64,000 nucleotides of DNA from Pseudoalteromonas piratica (GTDB taxonomy: Bacteria > Pseudomonadota > Gammaproteobacteria > Enterobacterales > Alteromonadaceae): assembly GCF_000788395.1 (NCBI RefSeq), contig NZ_CP009888.1:2190001-2254000 (forward strand), written 5' to 3'. The translations under genes were made by a program, and so were the position numbers. Positions 29,385-43,200 of this stretch are shown piece by piece. Numbering within the stretch: the first letter of the stretch is position 1; each line of letters opens with the position of its first letter. A model generated the notes under the pieces. The model was not told where the DNA came from. It saw only the letters and a list, made by a program, of their open reading frames with translations, and did not search any database.

Positions 29385-29984
29385 TTAACAATACTGTTTT
29401 GCAATTTTGACAATTTTACCTTTGCCAAAAAAGAAGTGGCGGCGTTTACCACCTACTTGGCGCCATAATACTGCGGCGCGTATACCAGCTAACAACAGGG
29501 CGCGAATACGATGTTGCACCGATTTTTGTTGTAATAATGCTGGCTTACCAAATACTTGAATACGTTGTCCAAGCGGACTAATTACATCGGCATAAATATC
29601 CGCAAGGCTTGCGATAATGGCGTCATCTGAGATGGATAAATGAGCCAAACGTGCGTCAATTGAACTAATGCGTGAGCCGAGTTCATTAAGGGCTTTTGGG
29701 TTTGCATTTAAAGCACGTTCTAATTGAATTAATCCACCCACGTATTTGACTAATTCAATGCTTTTGTTTTGACCCGCATCGAGTTGCTCAACCACCAACT
29801 GGTAGCCTTTACGTAAGTCCATGTCACGAAACACATCAGACGGTGAATCTGGGCTAGTGACTAAAATACCCGACAATAACTGCTGCATTTCATAATCTGT
29901 GATTGAACCGGTTTGAGCAACCTTTTGCACGGCTTTGGTAATTTGGCACATAGCGGCAAGTGCCATAACCTGATTTTTATCCAT
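29385..29984 (-). CDS. hflD: HflD-family protein (lysogenisation regulator homologue)
   Basis: A 199-residue, all-helical, peripheral membrane protein of the HflD family. In E. coli HflD limits lambda CII activity; its normal cellular role is not settled. ALAAMCQITKAVQKVAQTG at the start and RIRALLLAGIRAAVLWRQVGGKRRHFFFGK at the end are typical. The ATG overlaps the mnmA stop by one base (TAATG), and purB follows 28 bases later, so expression is coupled to tRNA thiolation and purine genes as in E. coli. Confidence 0.93.
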   Translation of the reverse strand: MDKNQVMALAAMCQITKAVQKVAQTGSITDYEMQQLLSGILVTSPDSPSDVFRDMDLRKGYQLVVEQLDAGQNKSIELVKYVGGLIQLERALNANPKALNELGSRISSIDARLAHLSISDDAIIASLADIYADVISPLGQRIQVFGKPALLQQKSVQHRIRALLLAGIRAAVLWRQVGGKRRHFFFGKGKIVKIAKQYC

Positions 29985-31084
29985 TAGCGGATCACCGAAT
30001 CAATAATACCACCGCCGAGACAGGATTCTTCAACATAGAAAACTGCTGATTGGCCTGGCGTGACAGCTTTTTGCGGTTCATCAAATAATACGCGAGCGAC
30101 ACCATCTTCACCTACCAGTAAAGTACACGGAATATCCGTTTGGCGATAGCGGGTTTTAACTGTGCAGCGTAATGTTGATTGTGGACCTACACGGTCAACC
30201 CAATGCAGTTGATTTGCCATTAGGCCATTTGAATAAAGGCGAGGGTGATCTTTACCTTGACCAACCACAAGCACATTTCTTGCGATGTCTTTATCTACCA
30301 CATACCAAGGTTCACCTGACCCTTCTTTCATTCCACCGATAAGTAATCCTTTGCGCTGGCCTAGTGTGTGATACATTAAACCTTCATGTTCACCCACTTC
30401 ATTGCCTTCGCAATCTTCAATCTTTCCTGGTTGTGCCGGTAAGAACTTTTGTAGGAAGTCTTTAAATTTACGTTCACCAATAAAGCAAATACCCGTGCTG
30501 TCTTTTTTATCATGGGTAATAAGACCTTGTTCTTCAGCAATGCGGCGTACTTCAGGCTTTTCAATTTCGCCTACTGGGAATAAGGTTTGCGCGACATGCT
30601 CATGACCAAGGGTGTATAGGAAATAGCTTTGATCTTTATTGTCATCAAGACCACGTACTAGGGTCGCTTTACCGTCTTTTTCACCACGACGAACATAGTG
30701 ACCTGTAGCAATGTAGTCAGCACCGAGTGCTTCTGCAGCAAACTCAAGAAATGCTTTAAATTTGATCTCTTTGTTACACATAATATCAGGGTTTGGCGTG
30801 CGACCTGCTTTATATTCAGCAAGGAAATACTCAAACACATTATCCCAATATTCTGCGGCAAAGTTCACTGTATGTAACTCAATACCGAGTTTTTCACATA
30901 CTGCTTGTGCATCTTTTAAATCTTCTGCAGCTGCACAGTATTCATCAGTATCATCTTCTTCCCAGTTTTTCATAAACAAGCCTTCTACTTGATAGCCTTG
31001 TTGCTTAAGTAAATAAGCTGAAACGGAAGAGTCTACACCGCCAGACATGCCAACGATGACTTTGATGTTACTGTTATCACTCAT
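29984..31084 (-). CDS. mnmA: tRNA-specific 2-thiouridylase MnmA
   Basis: Transfers sulfur from the Tus relay to U34 of Lys, Glu and Gln tRNAs. It has 366 residues. The PP-loop ATP site is GMSGGVDSS (12-20). The catalytic cysteine pair is Cys103 ([12 protein letters not shown]) and Cys200 ([13 protein letters not shown]). The C-terminal beta-barrel includes [10 protein letters not shown] and ending residues around PGQSAVFY. It is the first gene of mnmA-hflD-purB, 87 bases after rluE on the same strand. Confidence 0.98.
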   Translation of the reverse strand: MSDNSNIKVIVGMSGGVDSSVSAYLLKQQGYQVEGLFMKNWEEDDTDEYCAAAEDLKDAQAVCEKLGIELHTVNFAAEYWDNVFEYFLAEYKAGRTPNPDIMCNKEIKFKAFLEFAAEALGADYIATGHYVRRGEKDGKATLVRGLDDNKDQSYFLYTLGHEHVAQTLFPVGEIEKPEVRRIAEEQGLITHDKKDSTGICFIGERKFKDFLQKFLPAQPGKIEDCEGNEVGEHEGLMYHTLGQRKGLLIGGMKEGSGEPWYVVDKDIARNVLVVGQGKDHPRLYSNGLMANQLHWVDRVGPQSTLRCTVKTRYRQTDIPCTLLVGEDGVARVLFDEPQKAVTPGQSAVFYVEESCLGGGIIDSVIR

Positions 31085-31171
31085 GGTATTGAATTACTCC
31101 GAAAATTTGAGGCGCGAATTATATCATAGCTGTTTTAATAAAACATGATTAAAAATGATAGTGCGCGGTGC

Positions 31172-31840
31172 TTAATTATTCTCAGTTATAAGTCTAAATT
31201 GGCCATTTTCAATACCATCAAGTGTATATTTACCAATTGAATAACGAATTAAGCGTAATGTTGGGAAACCAACATGTGCGGTCATTCGTCTTACCTGACG
31301 ATTTTTGCCTTCGGTGATGGTGATGGATAACCAAGTGGTTGGAATAGCTTTGCGTTCACGTATAGGAGGATTACGCGGCCATACATCTGGTTCGGCGATG
31401 CGCTTAACTTTAGCTGGTAGGGTTTTACCGTCTTTGAGTAGAACACCTTGCGATAGTGCATTGATTGCTTCTTCTGTAACGTCACCTTCTACTTGCACCC
31501 AGTAGGTTTTAGGCGATTTATGTTTGGGCGAAGCGATTTTATGCTGTAGCTTTCCATTATTGGTCAGTAACAGTAGACCTTCACTGTCTCTATCGAGACG
31601 ACCGGCAGCATACACATCTTTAATATCGATAAAATCAGCCAGTGTTTTTCGATTTCCTTCGTCAGTAAATTGGCTGAGTACATCAAATGGCTTATTAAAT
31701 AGTACGATGTGGGTTGGACCTTGGTGGGGTTTTACGTCACGGGTTTTACCATGCTTTTTAACTGTACCAACACTTCGCTGAGTCGTACGTTTGGGGGTAT
31801 TTTTAATATGCGCAGATTTAGGTTTAGATAATCGGGTCAT
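31172..31840 (-). CDS. rluE: 23S rRNA pseudouridine synthase RluE-like
   Basis: RsuA-family pseudouridine synthase. I place the start at the ATG at 31840 (MTRLSKPKS), giving 222 residues; longer in-frame starts would lie inside the icd terminator at 31884-31912. Residues 1-40 are a basic tail, then [19 protein letters not shown], the catalytic motif [18 protein letters not shown], and [22 protein letters not shown]. There is no S4 domain, which favours the RluE/RluF side. Its place next to icd and upstream of mnmA mirrors the E. coli rluE locus. The modified base, U2457 in E. coli, is by analogy. Confidence 0.92.
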   Translation of the reverse strand: MTRLSKPKSAHIKNTPKRTTQRSVGTVKKHGKTRDVKPHQGPTHIVLFNKPFDVLSQFTDEGNRKTLADFIDIKDVYAAGRLDRDSEGLLLLTNNGKLQHKIASPKHKSPKTYWVQVEGDVTEEAINALSQGVLLKDGKTLPAKVKRIAEPDVWPRNPPIRERKAIPTTWLSITITEGKNRQVRRMTAHVGFPTLRLIRYSIGKYTLDGIENGQFRLITENN

Positions 31841-31883
31841 GATTTTGGGTGTATTACAAGCAAGGTTGATATTGTAGCAAATA

Positions 31884-31912
31884 AAAAAGGGCAACAACAT
31901 GTTGCCCTTTTT
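31884..31912. terminator. Rho-independent terminator after monomeric icd
   Basis: AAAAAGGGCAAC / GTTGCCCTTTTT stem with a five-base loop; T-run in both directions. It lies between icd and rluE on the minus strand. Confidence 0.9.
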
Positions 31913-31930
31913 ATCATTCAAACAGTGTGA

Positions 31931-34174
<2,244 letters not shown>

Positions 34175-34378
34175 TTAAATGCCATATAAACACGGCGTTC
34201 AATACTTACATTGAAAGGGGTGTGATTTTGCAAAATCACAAAAACTGAATTTAGTTGAGTTAGTCTAGCGATATTTTAATGGCTGACAATTGGCCGATAG
34301 TATAGCAGGGCTAGTTTAAATAAAAAGAATTAGCAATCACAAAATGTTCAATTGACAGGTATTGGGAAAATTAAGAGA

Positions 34379-34404
34379 TAAAAAAAGCGGTGTAATCCGC
34401 TTCT
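34379..34404 (-). terminator. Rho-independent terminator after cspD
   Basis: AAGCGG / CCGCTT stem with a six-base loop followed on the minus strand by six T. Confidence 0.75.
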
Positions 34405-34433
34405 TTAATAATATATTATTTAAGTATCAATAC

Positions 34434-34649
34434 TTAAACATCGCCTTCAGATGGCGCAATATTGGTCGCGTGTAGGCCTTTAGGACCTTGTTGCAACTCA
34501 AATGTTACATCTTGGCCGGCTTTAAGTGTTTTGTAGCCATCCATTTGAATGGTTGAAAAATGCGCAAAGATATCCTCCGTGCTGCCTTCCTCTACGATAA
34601 ACCCAAACCCTTTTGCGTTGTTAAACCATTTGACTTTTCCGCAAGCCAT
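34434..34649 (-). CDS. cspD: Cold-shock domain protein CspD-like
   Basis: A 71-residue single cold-shock domain with RNP1 KGFGFIV (13-19) and RNP2-like DIFAHFS (27-33), plus [10 protein letters not shown] near the end. CspD in E. coli is a stationary-phase, single-stranded-DNA-binding inhibitor of replication rather than a cold-shock protein. The divergent location next to clpS-clpA is the classical cspD context and supports this over CspA-type paralogues. A strong terminator follows. Confidence 0.93.
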   Translation of the reverse strand: MACGKVKWFNNAKGFGFIVEEGSTEDIFAHFSTIQMDGYKTLKAGQDVTFELQQGPKGLHATNIAPSEGDV

Positions 34650-34906
34650 ACCTCAACATCCTTCTATAAGTTGACTAAAATCATGTTATTCTACATGGTA
34701 ATTTATTTACCAAGTTTAAAACGAACTGGTGTTGCGGATTACACAAGCTTTTGTTCGTCAATTGCTTAGTAAATAAACACCTATTGACTGTAGTTTAAAT
34801 GAGCAAACAGTCAAGTATTTTTTAATTGTTTTTAACAATTTAAATAATTTTTTAATTTTTAATACTCAAAGTTGCTTGAGTTTACAAGAGATGACTATAT
34901 TAAATT

Positions 34907-35224
34907 ATGAGTGGTACACAATTTTCAGATTTAGTAGATAGCCAAAAGGAAAAACAACGACAAAGTATTAAGCCACCGCGTAAATATAAAGTCATTTTAA
35001 ATAACGATGACTATACGCCTATGGACTTTGTTGTTGAGGTTCTAGCACGTTTTTTTAACATGGATTCAGATAGGGCCACTGAAATCATGTTGAAAGTTCA
35101 TTACGATGGTAAAGCAGTATGCGGGATTTATACCGCGGAAGTAGCCGAAACTAAAGTATCGCAAGTAAATCAATATGCGCGTGACAATGAACATCCACTT
35201 TTATGTAGTTTTGAGCCCGAATAA
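34907..35224 (+). CDS. clpS: ATP-dependent Clp protease adaptor ClpS
   Basis: The N-recognin adaptor that delivers substrates with Leu, Phe, Tyr or Trp N-termini to ClpA. It has 105 residues: a flexible N-terminus, then [24 protein letters not shown] containing the NDDYTPM substrate-pocket motif, [20 protein letters not shown] with the HYDGKA ClpA-contact region, and a C-terminal [10 protein letters not shown]. It is 22 bases before clpA, in one operon. Aat and Bpt encoded nearby create the N-degrons it reads. Confidence 0.98.
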   Translation: MSGTQFSDLVDSQKEKQRQSIKPPRKYKVILNNDDYTPMDFVVEVLARFFNMDSDRATEIMLKVHYDGKAVCGIYTAEVAETKVSQVNQYARDNEHPLLCSFEPE

Positions 35225-35246
35225 AGAAGTTATATAGGAGTTTATT

Positions 35247-37517
35247 ATGCTTAATAAAGACTTGGAAATTACCTTAAACTCCGCATTCAGAGAAGCGCGT
35301 AGTCGTCGTCATGAATTTATGACGGTGGAGCACTTACTGTTAGCGCTCTTAGATAATCCATCTGCAATCGATGCATTATCGAGTTGTGGTACTGACCTGC
35401 AATCATTAAAAATTGCGCTTTCTGATTTTATAGATGAAACCACACCGCTTATTCCTGAACTTGAAGAGGAACGAGAAACACAGCCAACTCTAGGTTTTCA
35501 ACGTGTTCTTCAACGTGCTGTTTTTCATGTTCAATCTTCCGGTAAAAGCGAAGTAAATGGCGCTAATGTGCTTGTTGCTATATTCAGTGAACAAGAGAGC
35601 CAAGCTGTATATCTGCTCAAAAAAAGCGATATCACGCGTCTTGATATCGTTAATTATATTTCGCATGGTATTTCTCGATTAGATGAAGAAGAGAATCATC
35701 ATAGTAATGACGAAGAGCAAGAGATTGAAAGCAATACTGAACAAGGTGTTGACGAAAAATCGAAGCTTGAGAACTTTACGACTAACTTAAATACCCAAGC
35801 TGAACTAGGCTTGATAGATCCACTGATTGGCCGTGATAGTGAAATTGAACGCACGATACAAGTATTGTGTCGTCGTAAGAAGAATAACCCTTTACTTGTT
35901 GGTGAAGCAGGTGTTGGTAAAACAGCGATTGCCGAAGGGCTTGCATATCGCATTGTTAATGAGCAAGTACCTGAAGTGATTTCAGATGCGACTGTTTTTT
36001 CACTTGATATGGGCGCACTACTAGCGGGCACAAAATACCGCGGCGACTTTGAAAAACGTTTCAAGGCATTATTAAAACAGCTTCAGCAGCACAAAAACGC
36101 AATCTTGTTTATTGATGAAATCCATACAATTATCGGTGCCGGTGCGGCCTCTGGTGGTGTCATGGATGCGTCTAACCTAATCAAGCCGTTGCTTTCAAGT
36201 GGTAAGCTTCGCTGCATGGGCTCGACCACTTACAATGAATTTAAAAACATTTTTGAGAAAGACAGAGCACTTGTTCGTCGCTTCCAAAAAATAGATATTG
36301 TTGAGCCTTCTATTGCAGATACCACAAAAATATTAATGGGCTTGAAAGAACGTTACGAAGAGCACCATGGTATTCGTTACACGCAAACGGCATTAAAAGC
36401 TGCAGCTGAACTCTCTGCTAAATATATCAACGAACGTCATTTACCTGATAAGGCAATTGATGTGATTGACGAAGCAGGGGCGAGCCAACGCCTTTTACCA
36501 GCATCACGTCGCAAAAAAACAGTCACAGTATCGGACATTGAGCACATTATTGCCAAAATCGCTCGTATCCCAGAACAAAATGTATCAAATTCAGATAAGC
36601 AAGTACTGCAATTGCTTGATCGTAATTTAAAAATGGTGGTATTTGGTCAAGATGATGCCATTGATGCATTAAGTGCTGCAATCCGATTATCGCGCTCGGG
36701 ATTATCAAGTGAAGATAAGCCTATTGGTTCATTCTTATTCGCGGGACCTACAGGAGTAGGTAAAACAGAAATTACAAAACAACTCGCAAAATGTCTCGGT
36801 GTTGAGCTAGTTCGATTTGATATGTCTGAATACATGGAAAAACATGCGGTTAGCCGTTTAATTGGTGCGCCTCCTGGTTATGTTGGCTATGAGCAAGGTG
36901 GCTTATTAACAGATGCGGTAATTAAGCAACCTCATTGTGTTGTGCTGCTTGATGAAATCGAAAAAGCGCACCCTGATATTTACAATGTGCTACTACAAGT
37001 GATGGATCACGGTACGCTAACCGATAACAATGGTCGTAAAGCTGACTTCAGAAATGTGGTATTAGTAATGACCACAAATGCTGGTGTACAAGAAACCATT
37101 CGTAAATCAATTGGTTTCAAACAACAAGATCACAGTCATGATGCCATGAGTGAGATCAATAAAACCTTTACACCTGAATTTAGAAACCGTTTAGATAATA
37201 CAATTTGGTTTAATCACTTAGATGAAAAAGTAATACTGCAAGTTGTCGATAAGTTTATTGTCGAACTGGAATCTCAATTGGATGCTAAATCGGTATCGAT
37301 AGAAGTAACCGAGCCTGCACGTAAATGGTTGGCGAAAGAAGGTTATGACAAAGCAATGGGCGCGCGTCCGATGGCACGTTTAATTCAGGAGAAACTGAAA
37401 AAACCACTTGCTAATGAAATCTTGTTTGGTGAATTATCTGATGGTGGCAATGTTAAAGTCAGCATTAAAGATAAGCAGCTGACATTTAGCTATCAAAAAG
37501 AAAGTGTAGAAGCTTAA
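35247..37517 (+). CDS. clpA: ATP-dependent Clp protease ATP-binding subunit ClpA
   Basis: AAA+ unfoldase that feeds ClpP and works with ClpS. The 756 residues comprise the Clp-N repeat domain (about 1-140), an acidic linker, AAA1 with Walker [10 protein letters not shown] and [13 protein letters not shown], and AAA2 with [25 protein letters not shown] and a [16 protein letters not shown]-domain. There is no ClpB-style middle coiled coil. TAGGAG precedes the ATG. ClpP is not encoded in the window. Confidence 0.98.
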   Translation: MLNKDLEITLNSAFREARSRRHEFMTVEHLLLALLDNPSAIDALSSCGTDLQSLKIALSDFIDETTPLIPELEEERETQPTLGFQRVLQRAVFHVQSSGKSEVNGANVLVAIFSEQESQAVYLLKKSDITRLDIVNYISHGISRLDEEENHHSNDEEQEIESNTEQGVDEKSKLENFTTNLNTQAELGLIDPLIGRDSEIERTIQVLCRRKKNNPLLVGEAGVGKTAIAEGLAYRIVNEQVPEVISDATVFSLDMGALLAGTKYRGDFEKRFKALLKQLQQHKNAILFIDEIHTIIGAGAASGGVMDASNLIKPLLSSGKLRCMGSTTYNEFKNIFEKDRALVRRFQKIDIVEPSIADTTKILMGLKERYEEHHGIRYTQTALKAAAELSAKYINERHLPDKAIDVIDEAGASQRLLPASRRKKTVTVSDIEHIIAKIARIPEQNVSNSDKQVLQLLDRNLKMVVFGQDDAIDALSAAIRLSRSGLSSEDKPIGSFLFAGPTGVGKTEITKQLAKCLGVELVRFDMSEYMEKHAVSRLIGAPPGYVGYEQGGLLTDAVIKQPHCVVLLDEIEKAHPDIYNVLLQVMDHGTLTDNNGRKADFRNVVLVMTTNAGVQETIRKSIGFKQQDHSHDAMSEINKTFTPEFRNRLDNTIWFNHLDEKVILQVVDKFIVELESQLDAKSVSIEVTEPARKWLAKEGYDKAMGARPMARLIQEKLKKPLANEILFGELSDGGNVKVSIKDKQLTFSYQKESVEA

Positions 37518-37529
37518 AAGCTATTCAAT

Positions 37530-37558
37530 AAAAAGCCCGCTTTAAGCGGGCTTTTTTA
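37530..37558. terminator. Bidirectional terminator between clpA and infA
   Basis: AAAAGCCCGC / GCGGGCTTTT stem with a TTTAA loop and T-run on both strands, between convergent clpA and infA. Confidence 0.92.
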
Positions 37559-37579
37559 TATTCGATACCGTTAAACTAA

Positions 37580-37813
<234 letters not shown>

Positions 37814-37887
37814 TCAGTTGTATTCTTTAAAGCTGCAGATTTTGCCGAAAACCCATGCATAAGTAAAGAGCTCATTGGTAATTCGAG

Positions 37888-38598
37888 CTATTTTTTAATA
37901 TCTAAGTGCCAAACGTTATTATTAAGTTTTTGGTAAGGCTTAAATTTAGTTTTGTAATTCATTTTTCTGCAAGCATCGATTTGATAACCTAAATATAAAA
38001 AGCGTTTATCGAGATGTTTTGCATATTCAATTTGTTTAAGGATCATCATAGTCCCTAGACTAAACTCTTCGTACTCTGGGTCGAAAAACGTATAAATGGC
38101 GGAAAGAGATTGTGAAAGAGTGTCAGTAACAGCAACAGCGATTAATCTATCTTCTTGCCATAATTCTAAATAATGAATAGTAAGCCAGCGGCAAGTTAAA
38201 AAACTCTCATACTGTTCAATTGAAGGAGGAAACATTGCGCCATCATGATGGCGTAAAAGAATGTATTTTTCATACAAGGTGTAATAAATATCTTTACTTT
38301 GGTGACTTACTTCAAATCTAAACTGCTTACTTTTATTAAGTATTCTTTTTTGAGATTTGCTCGGGGTAAATTCAGACACTTCCAGACGAATTGCTTTACA
38401 TGCATCACACTTAGGGCAGTGCGGTCGGTATATTTGATCGCTAGAACGGCGAAATCCTAACGCTAATAGGTGCTCAAATTTCTGTTCTGTATAAAATTCG
38501 TGATCAAGTACAACCAGTAAACGCTCTTGTTCTGTTTCTATGTAGCTACATGGAAATTGTTGGCTGATCCCAAGTTTTACAGGCAAATGTTCAGTCAT
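37888..38598 (-). CDS. bpt: Bacterial leucyl-protein transferase Bpt (ATE1-like)
   Basis: Aminoacyl-tRNA-protein transferase related to eukaryotic arginyltransferase ATE1. In Vibrio vulnificus the family member Bpt adds Leu to N-terminal Asp or Glu, turning them into ClpS-ClpA degrons. It has 236 residues with the N-terminal cysteine-containing motif CSYIETEQERLLVVLD and the paired cysteines of RPHCPKCDACKAIRLEV, followed by a GNAT-like C-terminal half (YTFFDPEYEEFSLGTMMILKQIE). The start overlaps aat by eight bases and has its own AGGG site, so the two transferases are cotranscribed. Confidence 0.94.
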   Translation of the reverse strand: MTEHLPVKLGISQQFPCSYIETEQERLLVVLDHEFYTEQKFEHLLALGFRRSSDQIYRPHCPKCDACKAIRLEVSEFTPSKSQKRILNKSKQFRFEVSHQSKDIYYTLYEKYILLRHHDGAMFPPSIEQYESFLTCRWLTIHYLELWQEDRLIAVAVTDTLSQSLSAIYTFFDPEYEEFSLGTMMILKQIEYAKHLDKRFLYLGYQIDACRKMNYKTKFKPYQKLNNNVWHLDIKK

Positions 38599-39310
38599 AA
38601 ATCCCTATTAATTGTTGTGGTTGCCACATTGCAGTATTCGGCGTAAATGTATTCTTAGTGTTAAGTTTAGCTAAAAAATCACTTCTTGAAATTGTCGTTA
38701 CACCCAGTGAGGTCAAATGTGGGTTTTCAATTTGGCAATCAATAAAATTCACGTTATTGTTTTTTAGATGATTATGTAGTGCCCAGAATGCAAGTTTCGA
38801 ACAATTACTTTCAAAGTGAAACATCGATTCACCGCAAAATACATGGTCAACCATAATGCCATATAACCCACCAACCAGTTCATTCCTTAAATTATAAACT
38901 TCAATACTATGTGCAAGTCCTAATTGATGAAGAGCAATATAAGCTGACTTCATATCTGACGTAATCCAAGTACCTTCTTTAGCTTCTCGTTGCTTTATGC
39001 AGTTATTTATTACACCAACAAAATTCCTATTTATATGTATGGTGTATTTGTTCTGTTTAGCTAGCTTACGCAAACTACGACTTACTTTAATTTGTCCAAT
39101 ATTGAGAATGGCACGTGAACTCGGGCACCACCACATAATAGGCTCACCTTGATTAAACCAAGGGAAAATACCATTTTGATAGGCATTAGTTAGCCGAGCA
39201 GTGGATAAATCACCGCCAATAGCGAGTAAGCCGTCTGGCTCTGTCAAAGCAAGATTTGCAGGAGGAAATTGAGTTGATAATGAATCGAGTAGTGTTAGTT
39301 GTGCTGTCAT
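38591..39310 (-). CDS. aat: Leucyl/phenylalanyl-tRNA-protein transferase Aat
   Basis: Adds Leu or Phe to N-terminal Lys or Arg, making N-degrons for ClpS-ClpA. It has 239 residues with all family motifs: EPDGLLAIGGDLSTARL, GIFPWFNQGEPIMWWCPSSRA, EGTWITSDM, AHSIEVYNLRNELVGGLYGI and FCGESMFH. The ATG at 39310 follows directly on the T-run of the trxB terminator, and no Shine-Dalgarno is visible in the preceding GCAGCC-T6, so initiation is either leaderless or depends on read-through. Confidence 0.97.
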   Translation of the reverse strand: MTAQLTLLDSLSTQFPPANLALTEPDGLLAIGGDLSTARLTNAYQNGIFPWFNQGEPIMWWCPSSRAILNIGQIKVSRSLRKLAKQNKYTIHINRNFVGVINNCIKQREAKEGTWITSDMKSAYIALHQLGLAHSIEVYNLRNELVGGLYGIMVDHVFCGESMFHFESNCSKLAFWALHNHLKNNNVNFIDCQIENPHLTSLGVTTISRSDFLAKLNTKNTFTPNTAMWQPQQLIGIYD

Positions 39311-39337
39311 AAAAAAGGCTGCGTTAATTGCAGCCTT
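39311..39337 (-). terminator. Terminator of trxB abutting the aat start codon
   Basis: On the minus strand AAGGCTGC / GCAGCCTT with a seven-base loop is followed by six T and then directly by the aat ATG. Confidence 0.8.
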
Positions 39338-39351
39338 CAGTGTAACGAATT

Positions 39352-40317
<966 letters not shown>

Positions 40318-40544
40318 TTAATACTGCTTTTGCTAATTAATGCGGTTGATTCTATTAAAAACAAGTCAGATGTAAATTATTTTACGGAATTTGATATTAC
40401 CAACTTCTGCAAAGCGTCAATTTAACGTAACACTCGTCGTAAATTTAGCCACTTAGGCAATCTTTGATGTAAAAATTGTGCGTTTAATCTAATAATTTGT
40501 TATGTTGACGCTTTTAAATAACTTTGATGCTACAGGATAACAGC

Positions 40545-41876
40545 GTGCGTTTGGATTTTTGGCAAAAAGAGCCAAGCTTTAAACTAGAGAGCGAGCAAAT
40601 TTCAATTCTGCTTGATGCGGCTTCTTATCGAGCAAAATTATTATCACTAATCAAATTTGCTCAACAGCGTATTGTTATTACAGCGCTTTATTTACAAGAT
40701 GATGAAGCTGGAAGAGAAATACTTGCAGCATTACATGCTGCATCCAATGCGAACCCTAATTTACGTGTCGATGTTCTAGTAGACTATCACCGTGCACAAC
40801 GTGGCTTGATTGGTGAAGCCGAAAGTGAAGGGAATGCAGGGCTTTATTATCAAGAGCTTCAATCACACCAAAACAATGTAAGAATATTTGGTGTACCAGT
40901 TAAAGGTAAAGAAGTATTTGGTGTTTTACACCTTAAAGGCATGGTGATTGACGACACTGTTTTATATAGTGGGGCAAGTCTCAATAATGTTTATCTACAA
41001 TATGAATCGCGATATCGCCTAGACCGTTATTTCACTATTAACAATTCATCGCTTGCTAATGCTTTTTTAAAATTTATCGATGATGAACTAATTTCATCAC
41101 ATGCCGTTATTCGACTGGATCAGCGCCCAATTAAAAAGTTAGCTCAATGCAAGTCAGATCACAGAGCTTTAATGAAGTCATTGAAGCGAGCTAAATACCC
41201 AAGCAGCACTACAGCACAGTCGGGTACGATAGATAGCTTTTTATTTTTAGGCTTTGGCCGCCGTGGTAACATGCTTAACCGCGCGATAAAAAACCTGTTT
41301 GAATTAGGTGAAAAGGAATTAGTACTTTATACCCCGTATTTTAATTTCCCTGCACCATTACTTAGAGTACTTAGAAAGAAGTTAAAACAAGGGCTTAAGG
41401 TTAGCATCGTGGTTGGTGATAAAACCGCAAATGATTTTTACATCTCTCCCGATAAGCCATTTAGTAAAATTGGCGCATTACCCTATTTATATGAAACCAT
41501 CTTAGCCAAATTTCTCAAACTCAATGACAAATACGTGCAATCGGGACTATTAAACGTTTACCTCTGGCGTCATGAGACGAACTCATTCCATCTTAAAGGT
41601 ATTAGTGTCGACAATCGTTATCAAATGATGACGGGTCACAATCTAAACCCGAGAGCGTGGGGGTTAGATATAGAAAATGGAATTTTATTTGATGATGCCG
41701 AAGGTGTGTTGACTGAGCAACTAGAACAAGAAAAACAACAGATCTTAACCCATTGCACAAAACTTAATAGTTACAAAGAGCTTGAATCAATGCATCAATA
41801 CCCAGAGCCAGTAGCTAAATTATTAGGTCAAGCTAAACGTGTAAAAGTGGACTTTATTATCAAACGTTTTATCTAA
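40545..41876 (+). CDS. pssA: CDP-diacylglycerol-serine O-phosphatidyltransferase
   Basis: Makes phosphatidylserine, the precursor of phosphatidylethanolamine. It is the phospholipase-D-type enzyme of gammaproteobacteria. Two HKD-like sites are seen: HLKGMVIDDTVLYSGASLNN and HLKGISVDNRYQMMTGHNLN. I choose the GTG at 40545 because AGGA lies seven bases upstream, giving 443 residues; an ATG at 40527 lacks a ribosome site. The R-rich insert around 205-235 resembles the membrane-association region of E. coli PssA. It is a single gene closed by a bidirectional terminator. Confidence 0.95.
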   Translation: MRLDFWQKEPSFKLESEQISILLDAASYRAKLLSLIKFAQQRIVITALYLQDDEAGREILAALHAASNANPNLRVDVLVDYHRAQRGLIGEAESEGNAGLYYQELQSHQNNVRIFGVPVKGKEVFGVLHLKGMVIDDTVLYSGASLNNVYLQYESRYRLDRYFTINNSSLANAFLKFIDDELISSHAVIRLDQRPIKKLAQCKSDHRALMKSLKRAKYPSSTTAQSGTIDSFLFLGFGRRGNMLNRAIKNLFELGEKELVLYTPYFNFPAPLLRVLRKKLKQGLKVSIVVGDKTANDFYISPDKPFSKIGALPYLYETILAKFLKLNDKYVQSGLLNVYLWRHETNSFHLKGISVDNRYQMMTGHNLNPRAWGLDIENGILFDDAEGVLTEQLEQEKQQILTHCTKLNSYKELESMHQYPEPVAKLLGQAKRVKVDFIIKRFI

Positions 41877-41903
41877 GTGCTTTAAACATAAAAATTACGC
41901 AAT

Positions 41904-41930
41904 AAAAAAGCAGCTTTCGCTGCTTTTTTT
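41904..41930. terminator. Bidirectional terminator between pssA and ald
   Basis: AAAAAGCAGC / GCTGCTTTTT with a TTTC loop, A-run and T-run on either side, between convergent pssA and ald. Confidence 0.92.
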
Positions 41931-41946
41931 GATGTCTGTAGTTTAT

Positions 41947-43065
41947 TTAGCTGTTTAAAGCATCTACTGGTGATACGTATTCCATGTTGAAGCCTTCAGC
42001 AACTTCTTTACACGTTACTTTGCCTTTAAATACGTTCAAACCGTTCAAGAAGTGTGAGTCTTCAAGTAACGCAGCTTTGTAGCCTTTGTTAGCAAGCTTA
42101 ATAATGTATGGAAGTGTCGCATTATTAAGTGCAAAGGTAGAAGTACGTGGAACCGCACCTGGCATATTTGCTACACAGTAGTGAACAACGTCATCAACAA
42201 TGTAAGTTGGCTCAGCGTGTGTTGTTGCTTTTGACGTTTCAATACAACCACCTTGGTCGATTGCAACGTCAACAATTGCAGCACCTGGCTTCATGCGTTT
42301 GATGTGGTCAGCAGTAACTAGTTTTGGTGCTGCTGCACCAGGGATTAAAACGCCACCAATTACTAAATCCGCTTCTAAAACATGCTTTTCAAGGGCATCA
42401 GCTGTAGAGTAAACAGCTTTAACACGGTTACCGAATTGCGCGTCAACACGACGTAATACATCAACATTGCGGTCAAGAACAACCACATCTGCACCCATGC
42501 CTACAGCCATTTGCGCAGCGTTGTTACCTACCATACCCGCACCAATAACAACTACTTTTGCAGGTTCTACACCAGGTACACCACCAAGCAGCATACCGCG
42601 ACCAGCATTTGATTTTTCAAGTGCCTGTGCGCCAGCTTGAATTGACATACGGCCAGCAACTTCTGACATAGGAGCAAGTAATGGTAGACCACCACGTGCG
42701 TCTGTTACTGTTTCATATGCAATACAAATCGACTTAGACTTAATAAGGTCTTCTGTTTGAGGAAGATCTGGTGCTAAGTGTAAGTAAGTGAATAGAATTT
42801 GGTCTTCACGTAACATAGCACGTTCAACAGCCTGCGGCTCTTTCACTTTAACAATCATGTCAGCTTTAGCGAAAACTTCTTCCGCAGTATTCAGGATTTC
42901 TGCACCTGCTGCTTCATAATCTTCATTTGTGAAGCCAATACCAATACCTGCGTTTGCTTCAACAAAAACACTGTGGCCGTGATTGATTAACTCACGAACA
43001 CTTGCCGGAACCATACCTACACGATATTCGTGGTTTTTAATTTCTTTAGGTACACCGATAATCAT
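41947..43065 (-). CDS. ald: Alanine dehydrogenase
   Basis: NAD-dependent oxidation of L-alanine to pyruvate and ammonia, or the reverse. It has 372 residues: [20 protein letters not shown] at the N-terminus, KVKEPQAVE with the substrate Lys, Rossmann motif [20 protein letters not shown], and [22 protein letters not shown]. Length and motifs are standard. It is divergent from lrp across 135 bases; control of ald by the adjacent Lrp/AldR-type regulator is a common arrangement and likely here, though I cannot define an operator. Confidence 0.97.
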   Translation of the reverse strand: MIIGVPKEIKNHEYRVGMVPASVRELINHGHSVFVEANAGIGIGFTNEDYEAAGAEILNTAEEVFAKADMIVKVKEPQAVERAMLREDQILFTYLHLAPDLPQTEDLIKSKSICIAYETVTDARGGLPLLAPMSEVAGRMSIQAGAQALEKSNAGRGMLLGGVPGVEPAKVVVIGAGMVGNNAAQMAVGMGADVVVLDRNVDVLRRVDAQFGNRVKAVYSTADALEKHVLEADLVIGGVLIPGAAAPKLVTADHIKRMKPGAAIVDVAIDQGGCIETSKATTHAEPTYIVDDVVHYCVANMPGAVPRTSTFALNNATLPYIIKLANKGYKAALLEDSHFLNGLNVFKGKVTCKEVAEGFNMEYVSPVDALNS

Positions 43066-43200
43066 AAATTCACCTTACTTTGAACTGTGGTATTAGATAA
43101 CACTATTATATCTAGGTTAAATTAGGTGATGTAACTTTATTTAATTGAAAATGAAACATAAAACACTATACAATTAAAATATAAAGTATAAATAACTAAT

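Noticed and set aside
31841..31921. Longer RluE start
   Set aside because: It would begin within the icd terminator and encode a sequence unlike the family.
35699..36064. Antisense open frame inside clpA
   Set aside because: A shadow of the conserved AAA1 region; no start signal or domain.
37862..37887. Short AGCTC / GAGCT inverted repeat as terminator after bpt
   Set aside because: Only five pairs with a ten-base loop and no clean T-run.
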